Translations under genes and position numbers: made by a program
Shown: one piece after another, positions 34,200 to 46,344 of the stretch
How the letters are laid out: every line of letters begins with the position of its first letter
How positions within the stretch are numbered: the stretch's first letter is position 1
From: Adiantum capillus-veneris
Lineage: Eukaryota > Streptophyta > Polypodiopsida > Polypodiales > Pteridaceae
Direction of reading: 5' to 3'
Assembly (NCBI GenBank): GCA_014529385.2
Contig: CM043971.1
Location: 83,342,340 to 83,406,339 of the forward strand
DNA length: 64,000 nt
Notes under the pieces: model-generated
Database searches by the model: none
Told to the model about the DNA's origin: nothing
What the model saw: the letters and a program-made list of their open reading frames with translations, nothing else

Positions 34200-35480
34200 A
34201 TTATGCCCGGACAAAAACTATGCTAGTTCATAGTATATTATAGTAGTTTACTATATCCTATAGTAATTATATGGATAATATATAGTATATAATATAATAT
34301 ACGTTTACTAATCAATATATAGTTTATAATCGATCTATATGCTATGTACATTATATAGTATATAATATTTTTTAGGTATAGGAGTTAATCTATAGTATGT
34401 AATATATAAATCTTCTATATTATAAAGTATAAAATATAGTATACGTATATTGGTATATGATAATAATGTTAATTAGTATATACAATATATGATAGTATTA
34501 TATAATTACATAATACATTATACGTTCAATATAATATGATATTTTAACATATAATATTATATGTTAAATATATATTACAAACATAGTAATATTTTATTAG
34601 TATACTGCATCTTATATTATAGATACGTATAAATATATATAATAAGCATATGATGTACGTTTGTAAACTATAATTATATAAAACGTATACTTTATATCTT
34701 TACAATATAATATAGTACGTATAGTTAAGATACTATATTATATATCTAATTATATAGTAGGTATGGTTAAGATAATATATACTCTATATTTTATTCATGG
34801 TTTTATTTTAAATAAGTATATAATATAGCTATAGCTATTACTATTTATTGAACGTGGTATATATTGTAAGTATAGGTTATTATATATAAAACTATAATTA
34901 TATATTTATACTTATAATAATAGTTTATAGAGTTATACTCGTAGTTATTATATTCATACTATTACATTAAGCAAGTACATCTAAAACTATAAGCATATAT
35001 TATAGGTATAATTATTCTATGTAGGTATTAGTTAGAGCTAATAAGTATATGACAAGTATAAATATACCTCTATATATATTATCTACTATTATTCTATATT
35101 ATGTACGTACTATATTCTATATTCTATATATACCAAATATAAGTATAAATTATATATATTGTAATTATAATTATAGTACCTAATTATAGTTATATTACCT
35201 AATCATAATATTAAGTATATATTATATCATTATAGTTTATACAATATAATATACCAATATATTGTATACCACAATAAGACTATATTATTGTAGTATAGTT
35301 CTATATACTATATACTTAAATACCATATATACTATGTCCATTTTGCTTTTAGAGTGCTTAATTAGGGATATATAGAACTATACTCTACACAATATATATA
35401 CTCTATATTCTATTCTATATATAATTTTTAAAACATCGTATATTTTATATATTAGATTATATTTTTAAATGAAAATATTT
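34200..35480. repeat. Very AT-rich, TATA/ATAT-dominated low-complexity stretch
   Basis: About 1.3 kb made almost wholly of A and T in irregular TATAGTATATAAT-like words, without a fixed unit. No reading frames. It lies between the inverted element 1 segment and the transposase-like gene. Confidence 0.9.
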
Positions 35481-36764
35481 TGAAAACTCTAAAGGTTAAC
35501 AGGTGGATTTGACAAAATGCTGATTCAAATGAATCTTAATGGCTATGATTGTTCAAATCTTAAAGACTAAATATTCCGAATCTACTTAGAACAGTTTTCA
35601 ATGAACACATTAACTTCGTGCAGATGCATGCTTTTACTCTTTCTTTGTACCTTATACACATTTTCTTCCTTCTCTTTTCGTCATTCTATTTACCTCAAGT
35701 ATTATTCCTCCAACATGACAGCTACTACTACAACTATGCTTTCATGGACGATTAATGATGCTCAAATGGATTACAGAGTCTCATTACAAAATGGAGAGCT
35801 CCTGCTTAGTGAATATTTTCTTCAAAGTTTTTTGCCTCCTTCTATTAAGTTTGAAATCTTGCTTGCAGTAGTTCAGACAGGGAGCTGAGAGTCTACGGTC
35901 AACTTTTTGCAAGATGGGATCATGAAGATAAAAAACATTACCTTCTTGACCATACTCTATCCTCCGCTTACCACATTATTCATTCAAATGACTTTGTTTA
36001 TGTAGCTGACATTTTAAAAACAAATGAAGAAGTCGGTGATTCTTTTGTGCTAGCTACACCATGTAACAAAATATTGACTACATCACATTTAAATGTTGAT
36101 ATTGATGAGGGTACAGAAGAAGTTGTTTTAAAGGAATTAACCAGGCCAATAGAGGCCTTTCAAGACACACAAGATGGGGTGGAGCATACAAGGTAGTATA
36201 TATCCATCATTTCATGGATGAAGGACAGAGGTAAAGCGTGCAGGTTGTCTAAACTTTTAGGATTTTTGTGGACCTCCCAAAAAGGTTGATGAGATCCCAA
36301 ATTTTTATAATGGCAATGTCTGTTTCGAGCTTCCTCCAGTTCAATACAATAAAAGGATGCTCGGTAAAAAGGAGAAGTATGACGGTCACCTTTGGTCTTG
36401 CCCAACATCGACAAACATGGCCATAGATTGCATTGTGCATTTGAGTTATTGTCTTGGAAGCCTTCAATGTTGCAGAGTGACCTGCCCTTTTTAACTTGGT
36501 GAGATACAATGATTCCTTCTTTCATGGACATTTGGACAGACAAATCAGCAAGGGATATCTTGATAGCGAAGGTAAATCTGGAAAAACATGCCACTATTGT
36601 GACAGAACGGTCACCTGTTTAAATGTCGATAAGTGTATGATCTATTATGTGATGCCAAAGGAAACATCAATAACACGTTTGGTGATCCATCTGGGAGTGC
36701 ATGACCACAATGTACAGCTAGGAACTAGAAGGGTAGCTCTTGAAAAGGTACGCAATCTTATTAA

Positions 36765-37920
36765 CACTAGGTTGGTAACCTAACAGGACATAAAAGTGTC
36801 CTTTCAGGGTTTTGAAAAAAACCTCCAAAACCATAGTAGATCCACTCATTTTGTAAAATCCTTTCATGAGGTTATAGTTCAAGGCCTACTACACATGGAA
36901 AAAATAAGAAACTTGTAAAATTTCTCATCTTTTGGTCACACCAAGCCTCCAAAGTTGATTGACCAGTACATTTTCATCAAAACAGTCATTTCTTACGTTT
37001 TGTTGCATAAAACTAAGATTAGGGATTTTTGTAGGACTTGAGATAAATTCCCTAGCTAACTTCAATGGGTTGGTGATCAGAACATATGATTGCTTCTCAC
37101 TCACTATTTTTTGTTTTGCCAAAAGAAATAGGTACAAAAAAGCTGAATTTTTACCATTCTACAAACCTATCATCAAAGTTTCTATAGCCACGCTCAATAC
37201 AAATAATATATGCATGTTTTCTTAGTTTCCTATTGTCCTTTAGGTTTATAAGGAGCCATGGAGCATGTCAAAATAATGATACATCTCTTACCAAGGGGAA
37301 TCTTGGGGACAAAGATGAAGTGCTAAATACAGCAAACATGAAAAAATTGGGTTCAACATTATGAGTTGTAGAATCCCATAAAAACTATTCAATATCTAGC
37401 CAAATTTGATCCTTATGAGTAGATATGGTTACTACCTACAAAATGCATGTAGTTGTCACAAGAAACTAACAATATTGAAAAAGCTATACTTGATATACTA
37501 GAATGTTTCGTTTTCTTCTATAATTGAAAAAATCAACCATCGTTGTCTACTATGCAAAATAGGGTATTAGGTGCCCCAAAACTCAAGGAATATTAGCTTT
37601 AGGTTACAATATGCGACATAGAAAATCAAAACTGCATTTGGATATCATGAAAGCCACCAAAAAAAGCATAGAAGAGCTAAAATTGGCTAAATAACAGGAT
37701 TTGACAAATTTTGTAATTTGGTCATAACTTACAACTTTAACATTTATTTCTTCCTAGAAGCATCAAGCCATGTTGAGGACTACTAAAGATAGTTCTCTAG
37801 CATTATAGACCTCACAAACATGAATTCTACAGTGGTATAGTTGCAAAAAGTTGAAAAAAGCCAAAATCAGGACCCGTTTTTTCACACAGTTTAGGTTGTG
37901 AAATGTGTGTAAGGACAAGG
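36765..37920 (+). mobile_element. TTAA element copy 1 (truncated at its 3' side)
   Basis: Starts CACTAGGTTGG after TTAA (36761-36764) and matches the reverse complement of 28139-29477. It ends at ACAAGG where the element has an internal TTAA, and copy 2 begins at that TTAA. The antisense open frame 37137-36925 is kept. Confidence 0.85.
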
Positions 37921-37924
37921 TTAA

Positions 37925-39221
37925 CACTAGGTTGGTAACCTAACAGGACATAAAAGTGTCCTTTTAGGGTTTTGAAAAAAACCTCCAAAACCATAGTAGA
38001 TCCACTCATTTTGTAAAATCCTTTCATGAGGTTATAGTTCAAGGCCTACTACACATAGAAAAAATAAGACACTTGTAAAATTTCTCATCTTTTGGTCACA
38101 CAAAGCCTCCAAAGTTGATGGACCAGTGCATTTTCATCAAAACAGTAATTTCTTATGTTTTGTTGCATAAAAATAAGATTAGGGATTTTTGTAAGACTTG
38201 AGATAAATTCCCTAGTTAACTTCAATGGGTTGGTGATCAGAACATATGATTGCTTCTCACTCACTATTTTTTGTTTTTCCAAAATAAATAGGTACAAAAA
38301 AGTTGAATTTTTACCATTCTACAAACCTATCATCAAAGTTTCTATAGCCACGCTCAATACAAATTATATATGCATGTTTTCTTAGTTCCCTATTGTCCTT
38401 TATGTTCATAAGGAGCCATGGAGCGTGTCAAAAGAATAATACATCTCTTACCAAGGGGAATCTTGGGGACAAAGATGAAGTGCTAAATACAGCAAACATG
38501 AAAAAACTGGGTTCAACATTATGAGTTGTAGAATCCCATAGAAACTATTCAATATCTAGCCAAATTTGATCTTTATGACTAGATATGGTTACTACCTACA
38601 AAATGCATGTAGTTGTCACAAGAAACTAACAATATTGAAAAAGCTATACTTGATATACTAGAATGTTTCGTTTTCTTCTATAATTGAAAAAATCAACCAT
38701 CGTTGTATACTATGCAAAATAGGGGATTAGGTGCCCCAAAACTCAAGGAATATTAGCTTTATGTTACAATATGCGACAGAGAAAATAAAAAATGCATTTG
38801 GATATCATGAAATCCACCAAAAAAATCATAGAAGGGCAAAAATTGGCTAAAAAACAGGATTTGACAATTTTTGTAATTTGGTCATAACTTACAACTTTAA
38901 TATTTATTTCTCCCTAGAAGCATCAGGACATGTTGAGGCCTACTAAAGATAGTTCTCTAGCATTATAGACCTCACAAAAATGAATTCTACAGTGGTATAG
39001 TTGCAAATAGTTGAAAAAAGCCAAAAACAGGACCCGTTTTTTCACACAGTTTAGGTTGTGAAATGTTGTGCAAGGACAAGGTTAAAGATGGAATTGATAT
39101 TCCAAAAAAATGTCGAGTTTTTTTCAGCTCATGAGACAACTTTATAGATAGATAGCACCTCAAAATCCATTTTGAAACTCTTGACATAATTCAAGGAAAA
39201 TGGCCACTTGACAGGACATAA
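37925..39221 (+). mobile_element. TTAA element copy 2 (right end missing)
   Basis: Starts CACTAGGTTGG after TTAA (37921-37924), head to tail with copy 1. It runs through its internal TTAA (39082-39085) and stops about 40-60 bp before the expected end, at GGACATAA. Coding of the host gene resumes at once. Confidence 0.85.
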
Positions 39222-42200
39222 GAAGATGATGTAGAACCCACTGATGTAGAGCTTAACCATTTCCTTGAGGAAATGATGCCCCTTGTTCAGAATACGGCCT
39301 TCAAAAGTATTGTGGCAAATGAGAAAGCTAAACAGGGTCAAGTTGTCATGGATGGATACGACAATATACTATTGCTACAAAAACGGTGTGTTTTTCCATT
39401 CTTTCATGGAAGTCGTTTTCTAGGCCAAGGTGGGCCTGTCGATAAATGCTACGTATTCAAAATGTCCACAAAAGGACCAGCTTCTAGAGTTGAGCTAGTC
39501 AATAGAATGAGGTGAGGAGGGACAGGAAATTTGAGTAGTGCTTGGGTGCACTTTGATCATACTCATCGGATTGAAGGATGGGCAACTATGTCCTTCTCGG
39601 TTTATGATCCTGGGTAAGTGAATTTATAAAAATATGATAGATAAAGTGTTTTTTTATAAGTTAACTTTTATAACTTATTTGTTCTATGTGTATAGAATGA
39701 GAGCATTGTAGGTGATAGCAATATGTGAATGTAAAGAACAACATGAAGATACACAAATCTTGTTTTGGAGAAATTTAGACTCAGTTATGGAGAGGCGTGG
39801 GCATGAACCAACAAACTTTGTTGGGTTTATGTCTGATGAAGCCGGGGCTAATTGGTTGGCAATATGAGCTGTATACAATGGAGGATGGAATAATGTAATG
39901 GAGGGGAGGGAGAACTTGTGTCTTATCCATTGGGAATAGAGTCTACACAAACACACAAAAAACATGTCGCTACAGATAGACAAACGCATCATATTGAACT
40001 GTGTGGAGCACGGTGCCTAGCAAAGACTACAAATGAGGCCTCCCATATAGCTTCCACAATACGAGAATGGTGGGTGGAAAATATGAAAGGGGGTAATAAA
40101 AAGGTTTTAGAGAGATGGTGTAATTGGTGGGAGCAATGGATTTCTCATTGGGGAAGCTCTGAGACAATGGTATATCAGCGAGCTTTTTATTCTCATTATA
40201 TACATGAGAACAGATATTTACATGTTTATGGTTTTACTCATTTTGTATTTATAGGTCGGTAAGAGTCCATGGGAGAAAGCTCAAATACCAAGCATAAACT
40301 TGTCAGAGAGCATCCATGCTAGTTGCCTGGAAGGTGAAGGTGGTAAACATAGAATATCACTATATAATGCATGTGTCAGTGATGTTTTGAATGCATATAT
40401 TCAATGTGCAAAAAGATTGGGATACACCACAGGTAGATACATCAGAACGGGTCGTTCCATAGAAGCAATGATTGCCAGCTTCAAACGTAGAGAATCTCCA
40501 AATCCAATTCAATTTGCGAGTACCTTAAAAGGCTTGATTGTTGGTAGTCCTTTGATAAGGAGCCTTTTATGGAAGGTGACCAAAGAGATAGTACAACTGA
40601 GTAAGAAAAATAGTGTAGTCGGTACAAGCTCACATAAACCTCGATATGTAATGGAAGCAAGAAAGCGCAAAACTAGAGGGAGACCACAGAGTATACATTT
40701 TGATAGAGAGGATAATGAAGAAGTATATGTTGTCATTGACAGTGAAGCAGGAGAGAGCATTCTAGTGCAGTCTGGGGAGAACTCAGCAAGGTGTATTCAA
40801 GAGGTCAAAGTTGCCCACGAAGAGTGGGCTTTACGAAGGATGCCGGCCAATTGCATGAGGAAATGTTTCGGAATGGTAAGGAAGAAAAGTTGTGGTAACA
40901 AATTACAGAGCCGTCAAGTGGGAATGGTTGCTCCCTGTTTTTGAATTGAGAGAACTTTTAAAGACAAGACAATCTCCCAGTGGGTATGGTTCTGCAATTT
41001 TGAAGTTGGCCACACACAAAAAGTACAAAGACAAGTAAAATTATCGTCATACGTTCCTACTTTCTAGCAAGTGGATATTCGAACAAACTTATCAAAGGAA
41101 GAAAAAGACAGTTTGGTACAAAGTGGATTTCAATTTGCAGATTTTGCAACACCACTACGATGCATAATCAACACAAATACTGCTCTTACACAAGGAGGCT
41201 CAAGTAGCATGAAGCACAAGTGGAGACATGGTATTTCCAAAAAAGCACAAAAGAGATTAGAGTCAGCTGCAAGTATGGTTGCAACGGTCTTGGATAAGAA
41301 ACTAGAAAATGATGTGAGGCCCTTGCCCCTTGTTGAGAGGAGCGGAGTACCTTTGATAGGTCTCCAATCCTGAGAAGGAAAAACCAACGGACATTGCCTT
41401 AGCTACTACGTAGCCACAGGCATGAACCGTTAGTGAAGGATTGGTCCTATCTCGCTATGGCGGAGCGTGACCACCATAACCCTATCTAAAAACTATCGAT
41501 AATCAATTATACCTAAAAGTATAAATCTTAGAGTGACCAACCTGTGCGCTTATTTCCCCATGTTTCAGAAGCACAGCCGCAAAGGTTTGTCTCTTTTAAG
41601 ATTTATGACTTAAAAGAAATAATTTCTAGTGTTGGAAAGTTACCCGACTCATCGGGTCCACCCGTCCATAGAATGATACCGTCCGGGTATCATTCTCCCA
41701 CTTTCCACACCACACTCACCCTTCTTTTGTTATCTAATTACTACCACACTGTTAAAACATACATGTTCCTTTACTTTATTTATGATACTGGTTCGTTAAA
41801 ATAGCCCTTCAAATAGTATTACAAACAATAGTCAAACAAGAAGTCGTCCGATTTTAAACCAACAACCCTTGGATTAGGTTTACTCAAGAATCTCTATTGG
41901 TGCTATTATGTCGGATCAATGTATACATTATTTATAAAAACCCTTGTCCTCATGAGCATCCCATACCGCTCGACAAGTACTCGTTGTGCTAATGTCGACG
42001 TACTCCCGCCACAGCAACAATGGTGCCAAGCTGGGCGTCATCCTCACGCCACGAAAAAACAAAACTACAGTATCCAGCTGGGCTAATCTGGGTGTGCTCC
42101 CACCACAGCATCAGCGGTGCCATCTTGGGCGTCATCTCATGCCTCGGCAACTGCCACATAATACCAACGCTAATAAGTAGAGAGACTTGAGAGAAACCAT

Positions 42201-42689
42201 ACCGAAGGTTTTGGACAAACATTCTTTCCTATAGCAACCAGTTTAACCAGACTATCTTTCCTACTTGTCAAACATATACCGAGTTTCTTGGGGTTAAGCC
42301 CCTTGGTTTCTGTCCGTGTTTTCTTTTCATAAGGTAAATAATATATTCCTATGGTCTCGCATATACAATGATGCATAACTTGAAACAGCAATACTAACCT
42401 ATACCATACCTCCGATTGGTCCGATTGGTGGAGACATAGCATGTTCCGCAGGAGTTCCCCCATTACTTGTACCGGCTTCATGATCATTAGCGCCTTGTGT
42501 TCGTGCACGCTTTGGAGCCATTTTTTTTGTACTACACTTATGTTATACACTTAGAACTTTAAATTGGTCAATTTCCCTAGTAGTCTCCTTGTTTCCAAAG
42601 AGAGTCTGTAATTTGAACCCTCGCCAACTCGGATTCACACTTAGTGTTGTTGTTTTACATCTAATTTCTATACATCAAATATTTGCTAA

Positions 42690-43030
42690 TCTTAATTGAA
42701 TCTTACTAATCCATTAGAAAGATTAGAGTAAAAGAGAACACACACACATCCTTTTCTAAAGCTAATTGAATCTTACTAATCTATTAGAGAAATTAGAGTA
42801 AGAGATAGCATGCACACACACATAGCTAATTGAATCTTACTAATCTATTAGAGAGATTAGAGTAAGAGATAGCACACACACATGCATATCCTTCTTAAAA
42901 CTATTTGAATCTTACTAATCTATTAGAGAGATTAGAGTAAGAGATAGCACACACACACACACACATATCCTTCTTAAAACTAATTGAATCTTACTAATCT
43001 ATTAGAGAGATTAGAGTAAGAGATAGCACA
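42690..43030. repeat. LTR tandem repeat with hairpin and CA tract, five copies
   Basis: Units of about 65-80 bp with GAATCTTACTAATCTATTAG, AGAGATTAGAGTAAGAGATA and a short (CA)n. TCTTACTAATCT and AGATTAGAGTAAGA form an imperfect hairpin in each unit. Copies begin near 42697, 42766, 42831, 42906 and 42985. Confidence 0.9.
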
Positions 43031-43208
43031 CACACATACATATCTTAAAGTTAATTGAATACTTAATTAATACGCACCTTATTAGTCCACTAGAGTTTTT
43101 GCTCTCATAGTGGTTTGTGGACGCCTTCTCTCTAAGAGAAGTGGCGTGGCAGCACTTCGTGAGCGCTATAGAGGCAATCTCTATGTCTAAAGTGTGAGCA
43201 TGGATGCT

Positions 43209-43217
43209 CTATTTATA
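43209..43217 (-). promoter_or_regulatory. TATA box of chromovirus LTR
   Basis: Minus strand TATAAATAG, also present in the other LTR (61501-61509). Confidence 0.55.
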
Positions 43218-43809
43218 GCAGAAAAAAAACGTCCAACTTTTTTTTTTTCCAAAAATCATACCCGCGTTTTTGGTACCCTTGTGGTACCCATCAACTTGAC
43301 CACTTTGTCATTATCATCAAAAGATAAGGCCACACAGTCCCCCCTCATTATGATTAGTCAAGACTAGCCTCTCCTTTTCATGTGGCAGTGCGTCCCACTT
43401 TGTCCCCTCCTATGTGAGTCCAGGTGAGTCCATGTGCCTTCATTTTTTATCCCTGTGTATTCTTTTATCTTTATAATTATTTTATTTATTTCCTTAATGA
43501 TAATTTACTTTATATTTTTAAGTTAAACTTTACAGTCTTATATTAACTTTACAGTAGTAAAAGAAAATTTTACAATCAGTAAATAAGTCTTGCAATAAGT
43601 TAGTTAGTGATTTATATAGCTAAACAGGTCAGAATTTTGTATCATAAATTTTAAATTCTAGGTTTTCTCAGCCTTCAATTCATAATTTGAACTCGAATAT
43701 CTTAAATAATGAGTGATGGTTTTAAAAAAATTCAAATGCATAATAGAACTTGTGTGAAATTTGAAAGTAGAGACCTTACAATCTCCCCAACTTAGAATTT
43801 GAGATGCCC

Positions 43810-44340
43810 TCATCTCAAGAACAGTGAAGGGTAATCCTTAAGAAGGGATGTCTCATCTTCCCAAGTAGCATCTTCTATAGGGAAATCCTTCCATAAGATA
43901 AGATGTTCTTTGATGGATCTATTCCTAAGATTTCTCTCTCGAGTTTCTAGGATAGTATCACGTTGGAGTTGTAGAACATCCTGAGTAGGTAAAATGATTT
44001 TCTCATCATCAAGGACATGGCCAGGGTTATATACATAAGGTTTTAATAGACTTACATGAAATACATCATGCACTTTGAGATGAGAAGGGAGTTTTAGTCT
44101 ATAAGTTTGATCACTTAAAACCTTGATTATTTCGTAAGGTCCACAATATCGGTAGCTAAGTTTCTTATACCTTCCGAGAGACAGATTTCTCTTTTTGGGC
44201 TTTACTCGTAAGAAAACTTTGTCACCTTCTTTGAAAATCCGATCAGATCTTTTTAAGTCGGCGTACTTCTTTTGTCGATCTTGAGCCGCTTGAATATCCC
44301 TTTGAATAGCTTTAGTTTGAGCTTCCATTTCTTCAAGCAT
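43810..44340 (-). pseudogene. Chromovirus integrase C-terminus with chromodomain
   Basis: Reads FKEGDKVFLRVKPKKRNLSL and GPYEIIKVLSDQTYRLKLP, the GPY/F module. VHDVFHVSLLKPY follows, then a chromodomain-like end: ILETRERNLRNRSIKEHLIL, WKDFPIEDATWEDE. Chromodomains on integrase direct these elements to particular chromatin. This block is open throughout but separated from the catalytic core by a stop at about 44400, so it is no longer fused. Confidence 0.88.
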
Positions 44341-44397
44341 TTTCTTTGAGGCTTCTACCCTTATAGTGGGGTAAGAAAAGTTAAGAGGTGATAAACA

Positions 44398-45372
44398 TTA
44401 TTGACCATAAAGAGCATTAAAAGGTGTCATTCCAATACTTCTATGAGTAGAGGAATTGTATGCATACTCTACCAAGGGTAGGTATTGAATCCACTTGCGA
44501 GGTTCTCTATTGCAGTAGGCTCTGAGAATGTCTTCAATTACTTGATTGACTCTTTTAGTTTGGCCATCAGTTTGAGGATGATAAGCAGTACTAAAACATA
44601 ACTGGGTTCCAATAGCTTGAAACAATGATACCCAAAACTTAGAAGTAAACTTGGCATCACGATCGTCATCGATGACAATCCTCTTGGGTAAACCATGAAT
44701 TTTGAAAACCTCCTTCACAAACACACAAGCAATATCTGAAGCTGTAAAGGTTGTCTTGACTGGGATTAAGTGAGCCACTTTAGTAAGCAAGTCGACTATG
44801 ACCATGATTGAATCATAGCCAGCTTGGATAGAAGGAAACCCGGTGATAAAGTCCATGCTAATACATTCCCATTTCATTTGGGGAATATCTAAAGGATGTA
44901 ATTTACCTGGCATCTTTAGTCTCTCTGCTTTAATCCTTTGACAAGACAAACACTGCTTGACATAGCGAAGGACATCACCCTTCATACCTTGCCAATAGTA
45001 ACTTCTACGAATTGCATTGATGGTTTTGGCATAACCTGGATGTCCTGAAGTTGGGCCATCATGTGCTTCATATAGGATAGCATTCCTTAGGGTAGAATCC
45101 TTAGGTATGCATAGTCGATTCCTATAGTAAATTTTCCCATCTTCTAAGGAGTAATGTAGATGTTTAGGCTGATTTGATGATACCCTCTCTTCACGTAGGA
45201 TACTAGCAAGCATTTGGTAATTTGCATCTCTGACAGTAGCATCCGAGACCTTGTCTAAAATAGGGTTGTTAGCCATGGAAATTGCCCCCAGAAAAACTTT
45301 ACGACTTAGGGAATCTGCCACAACATTATCCTTACCTAGTCTAAATTTAATATCAAAATCATATTCGTGCAT
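44398..45372 (-). pseudogene. Chromovirus integrase core (catalytic Glu lost)
   Basis: Begins with the end of RNase H (MHEYDFDIKFRLGKDNVVAD). The zinc module H...GHPG, then CLSCQRIK follows. Core residues: Asp in SMDFITGFP, Asp in IVIDDDRDAKFTSKFW. The third site reads HPQTDGQTKRVNQ, with Lys where the catalytic Glu of TERVNQ belongs. It would not integrate DNA. The frame is open for 324 residues despite this. Confidence 0.88.
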
Positions 45373-45390
45373 GAGCTCTATCCATCTCCT

Positions 45391-45639
45391 CTATCTCATG
45401 TTAAGGTTAGGTTGGGTAAAAATCCACTTAAGGCTCTTGTGATCTGTTACCAACTGGAATTTGCGTCCCAATAGATAATGTCTCCATAGCTTGAGAGCAT
45501 GCATAATTGCCAGCAATTCTAAATCATGTGTAGCATAATTCACTTCATGAATCCGAAGCTTTCGAGAAGTATAAGCTACAGGCCTTCCTTCTTGAGTAAG
45601 GACTCCTCCTAATGCAAGGTTACTAGCATATGTGATCAC
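45391..45639 (-). pseudogene. Chromovirus RNase H fragment
   Basis: Reads ITYASNLALGGVLTQEGRPV, then YATHDLELLAIMHALKLWRH and LVTDHKSLKWI. The first catalytic Asp (TDAS) is Tyr here. A shift separates it from RT near 45680. Confidence 0.82.
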
Positions 45640-45732
45640 CTTGAATTCTTGGGTGAAGTCTGGAAGTTTTAAGAGAGGTTATGAAGCAAGATACTCCTTA
45701 AGCTGTTGGAAGCAAGATTCATGTTTTTCTTC

Positions 45733-46344
45733 CTAGAGTATCGTAGCTCCTTTCTTTAGCAAGTCAGTTAGTGGTGCAGCTTTAAGAGCATAGTCCTTTA
45801 CAAAGATCCTGTACCACCCTGTGATACCTAAGAACCCTCTAACTTCGGTTTGTGAAGTGGGTTGAGGCCATTCCACAATATCTTTGACTTTGTCAGGGTC
45901 AACAGAGACTCCTTCAGGTGAAATGATAAACCCTAAGTAATAGACCTTAGAGGTAAAGAAGGTACATTTGCTTTTCTTTGCATACAGCTTATTTCGGCGT
46001 AAAAGCTCTAACACTTTCCTAACATGTCCTTCATGCTCTTCCTCTGATTTGGAATAAATAAAGATATCGTCAAAGAATACTAGGACAAAATCATCCAAGA
46101 ATTCTCTAAAGATATCGTGCATCAGACGATTGAAAGTTGCAGGAGCATTCGTAAGTCCGAAAGCCATCACCGTAAATTCGTAATGACCATAAGGAGTGTT
46201 GAAAGCTGTTTTGGAGATATCAGCCTCCTGGATTCGGATTTGATGATAGCTAGATCGAAGATCAATCTTCGTGAATATTTTGGCTCCATGTAATCTGTCC
46301 AGCATCTCATCAATACGAGGAATTGGATATTTATACTTGATGGT
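45733..46344 (-). pseudogene. Chromovirus RT, downstream part
   Basis: Starts at the nested insertion: IKYKYPIPRIDEMLDRLHG, then FTKIDLRSSYHQIRI, FGLTNAPATFNRLM and catalytic FFDDIFIYS (YLDD equivalent). It ends GVSVDPDKVKDIVEWPQP and the RT-connection block. Apparent codons before IKYKYP belong to the nested LTR. The upstream part lies at 58501-58760. Confidence 0.9.

Larger units (their letters stand above)
35601..41312 (+). pseudogene. Decayed transposase-like gene of an early-land-plant type family
   Basis: Blocks in order: 35601-36195 (QLFARWDHEDKKHYLLDHTL, ILTTSHLNVDIDEG); about 36270-36764 (DFCGPPKKVDEIPNFYNGNV, ELPPVQYNKRMLGKKEKYDG, Cys-rich CHYC...C, IHLGVHDHNVQLGTRR); 39222-39613 (DGYDNILLLQKRC, DKCYVFKMSTKGP); intron 39614-39695 (GTAAGTG...TATAG, frame kept); 39696-41312 (FVGFMSDEAGANWL, INLSESIHASCLEGEGGKHR, KHKWRHGISKKAQKRL). 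In-frame stops at about 39511, 39711, 39867 and 39938, shifts near 36500 and 39945, and two TTAA-element copies break it. The layout recalls large uncharacterised MULE-like families that I remember from mosses and lycophytes. The chromovirus LTR cuts the 3' end. Confidence 0.55.
41313..43780 (-). repeat. 3' LTR of the chromovirus
   Basis: 2468 bp; in minus orientation TGTAAGGTCTC ... CCTCACA. A purine-rich tract (GTTGGGGAGAT) lies just outside its start on the minus strand, the usual 3' LTR context. It contains a five-copy tandem repeat. Confidence 0.88.

Noticed and set aside
42690-43030. Regularly spaced repeats that might suggest a CRISPR array
   Set aside because: Plant LTR context, and the units are contiguous with CA tracts and no unique spacers.
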